From positions 6,669,001 through 6,733,000 of the forward strand of contig NZ_CP076457.1 in NCBI RefSeq assembly GCF_018866325.1: a DNA stretch of 64,000 bases, written 5' to 3'. Origin of the DNA: Streptomyces sp. YPW6 (GTDB lineage Bacteria > Actinomycetota > Actinomycetes > Streptomycetales > Streptomycetaceae). The notes under the pieces were generated by a model. It saw only the letters and a program-made list of their open reading frames with translations. It had not been told where the DNA came from and did not search any database. Numbering within the stretch: the stretch's first letter is position 1; the number at the start of each line of letters is the position of its first letter. Positions 63,606 to 64,000 of this stretch are shown in pieces. The position numbers and the translations under genes are program-made.

Positions 63606-64000
63606 TCAGGGGCAGGGGGTGAGCAGGAGCCGCCCCACCAGACCCGCGCCCGCGTCGGTACGCTGCCGGAACTCCTCGGCCAGCGAAGGGAATCCGCGCA
63701 GCCGCCAGAGCGTCCGGGCCGCCGACCAGGCCGCCTCGCGGGCCCGTTCCAGGCTCCAGGAACTCACCAGGTGGGTCAGCGGATCCGCGATGCGCAGCAG
63801 GTCGGGTCCCGGCATCAGCTCGTCGTGGATTAGCTCCTCCAGCAATGCGAGGAGATCACCGACGCGCTCGAACTCCCCCTCCAGGTCCGGTGGATCGCAG
63901 CCGAGCGTACGACAGGTGTCCACCACGGCGAGGACCAGGTCGTGGCCCACGTGGGCCTGGAGACCGCTGAGCGCGAACTGCAGCGGACGTACGCCGGGAT
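63606..64000 (-). CDS. DUF5995 family protein (5' end outside window)
   Basis: The C-terminal 131 residues are visible; the frame continues through the window edge. Sequence such as PGVRPLQFALSGLQAH, HDLVLAVVDTCRTLGCDPPDLEGEFERVGDLL (given in part: HDLVLAVVDTCRTLG) and DPLTHLVSSWSLERAREAAW matches the DUF5995 family as I recall it, which is helical and of unknown function. A His-rich, Asp-rich helical core could bind metal, but this is a guess. Convergent with the DavB-like gene. Confidence 0.75.
   Translation of the reverse strand, partial: PGVRPLQFALSGLQAHVGHDLVLAVVDTCRTLGCDPPDLEGEFERVGDLLALLEELIHDELMPGPDLLRIADPLTHLVSSWSLERAREAAWSAARTLWRLRGFPSLAEEFRQRTDAGAGLVGRLLLTPCP

Overview
This is a high-GC, gene-dense actinobacterial chromosome segment, almost certainly from Streptomyces. 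The evidence is BldD with its c-di-GMP signature, the actinobacterial integration host factor sIHF, a PriA without helicase motifs, GTG/TTG starts, many leaderless or near-leaderless genes, and the gene order relA-DUF349-ppi-hisS-rarA-rpsD-alaS-aro-efp-nusB-bldD-pyr-sIHF-gmk-rpoZ-coaBC-metK-priA-fmt-rsmB-rpe. From memory this is the order of the S. coelicolor SCO1513-SCO1461 region. A sesquiterpene cyclase between the SorC regulator and guaB1 resembles the situation I remember in the S. griseus group. No tRNA, rRNA, CRISPR array, insertion sequence or prophage is visible, and no gene-free stretch exceeds 300 bases.

Layout. 1-7295: tail of a secreted protein, the stringent-response enzyme Rel, an AhpD-like protein coupled to an MFS exporter, then (minus) a DUF349 protein and a membrane-anchored cyclophilin. 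7453-9422: a metallo-hydrolase and hisS. 9489-13028 (minus): a compact ABC exporter/histidine kinase/LuxR response regulator operon set into otherwise core synteny. 13165-16756: VKOR-family protein, rarA, an iron-box-controlled DUF2470 protein (minus) and rpsD. 16774-18984 (minus): an AfsR-like ATPase with no visible DNA-binding domain. 19190-29288: one long overlapping operon (DUF948, DUF6167, alaS, ruvX, mltG, aroE, aroC, fused aroK-aroB, aroQ) linking translation, cell-wall elongation and the shikimate pathway. 29430-33317: P-loop ATPase, degenerate M24 peptidase, efp, nusB, and bldD (minus).

33504-43574: the pyrimidine operon pyrR-pyrB-pyrC-PH protein-carA-carB, a strong terminator, then pyrD-pyrF. 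A PyrR-type RNA hairpin abuts the pyrR ribosome binding site. 43683-50190: sIHF, gmk, rpoZ, coaBC, metK, priA. 50370-54579: a putative DNA-binding protein (minus), fmt, rsmB, rpe. 54682-58639: SorC regulator, terpene cyclase (minus), and GuaB1 (GMP reductase type) behind a structured leader with a stress-sigma-like promoter. 58807-63581: aldehyde dehydrogenase, Lrp-type regulator, and a nitrilase/flavin amine oxidase pair that looks like the DavA/DavB pathway (amino acid to amide to acid). The window ends in a truncated DUF5995 gene.

Most of this is core metabolism. The parts most worth a second look are the DavBA-like module with its Lrp context, the guaB1 leader, the iron box shared by DUF2470 and rpsD, the aroK-aroB fusion, and an M24 peptidase that has lost most metal ligands. 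Two genes (relA and the P-loop ATPase) show apparent frame breaks in GC-rich, low-complexity N-termini. These are probably base-calling errors and should be checked before any biology is built on them.
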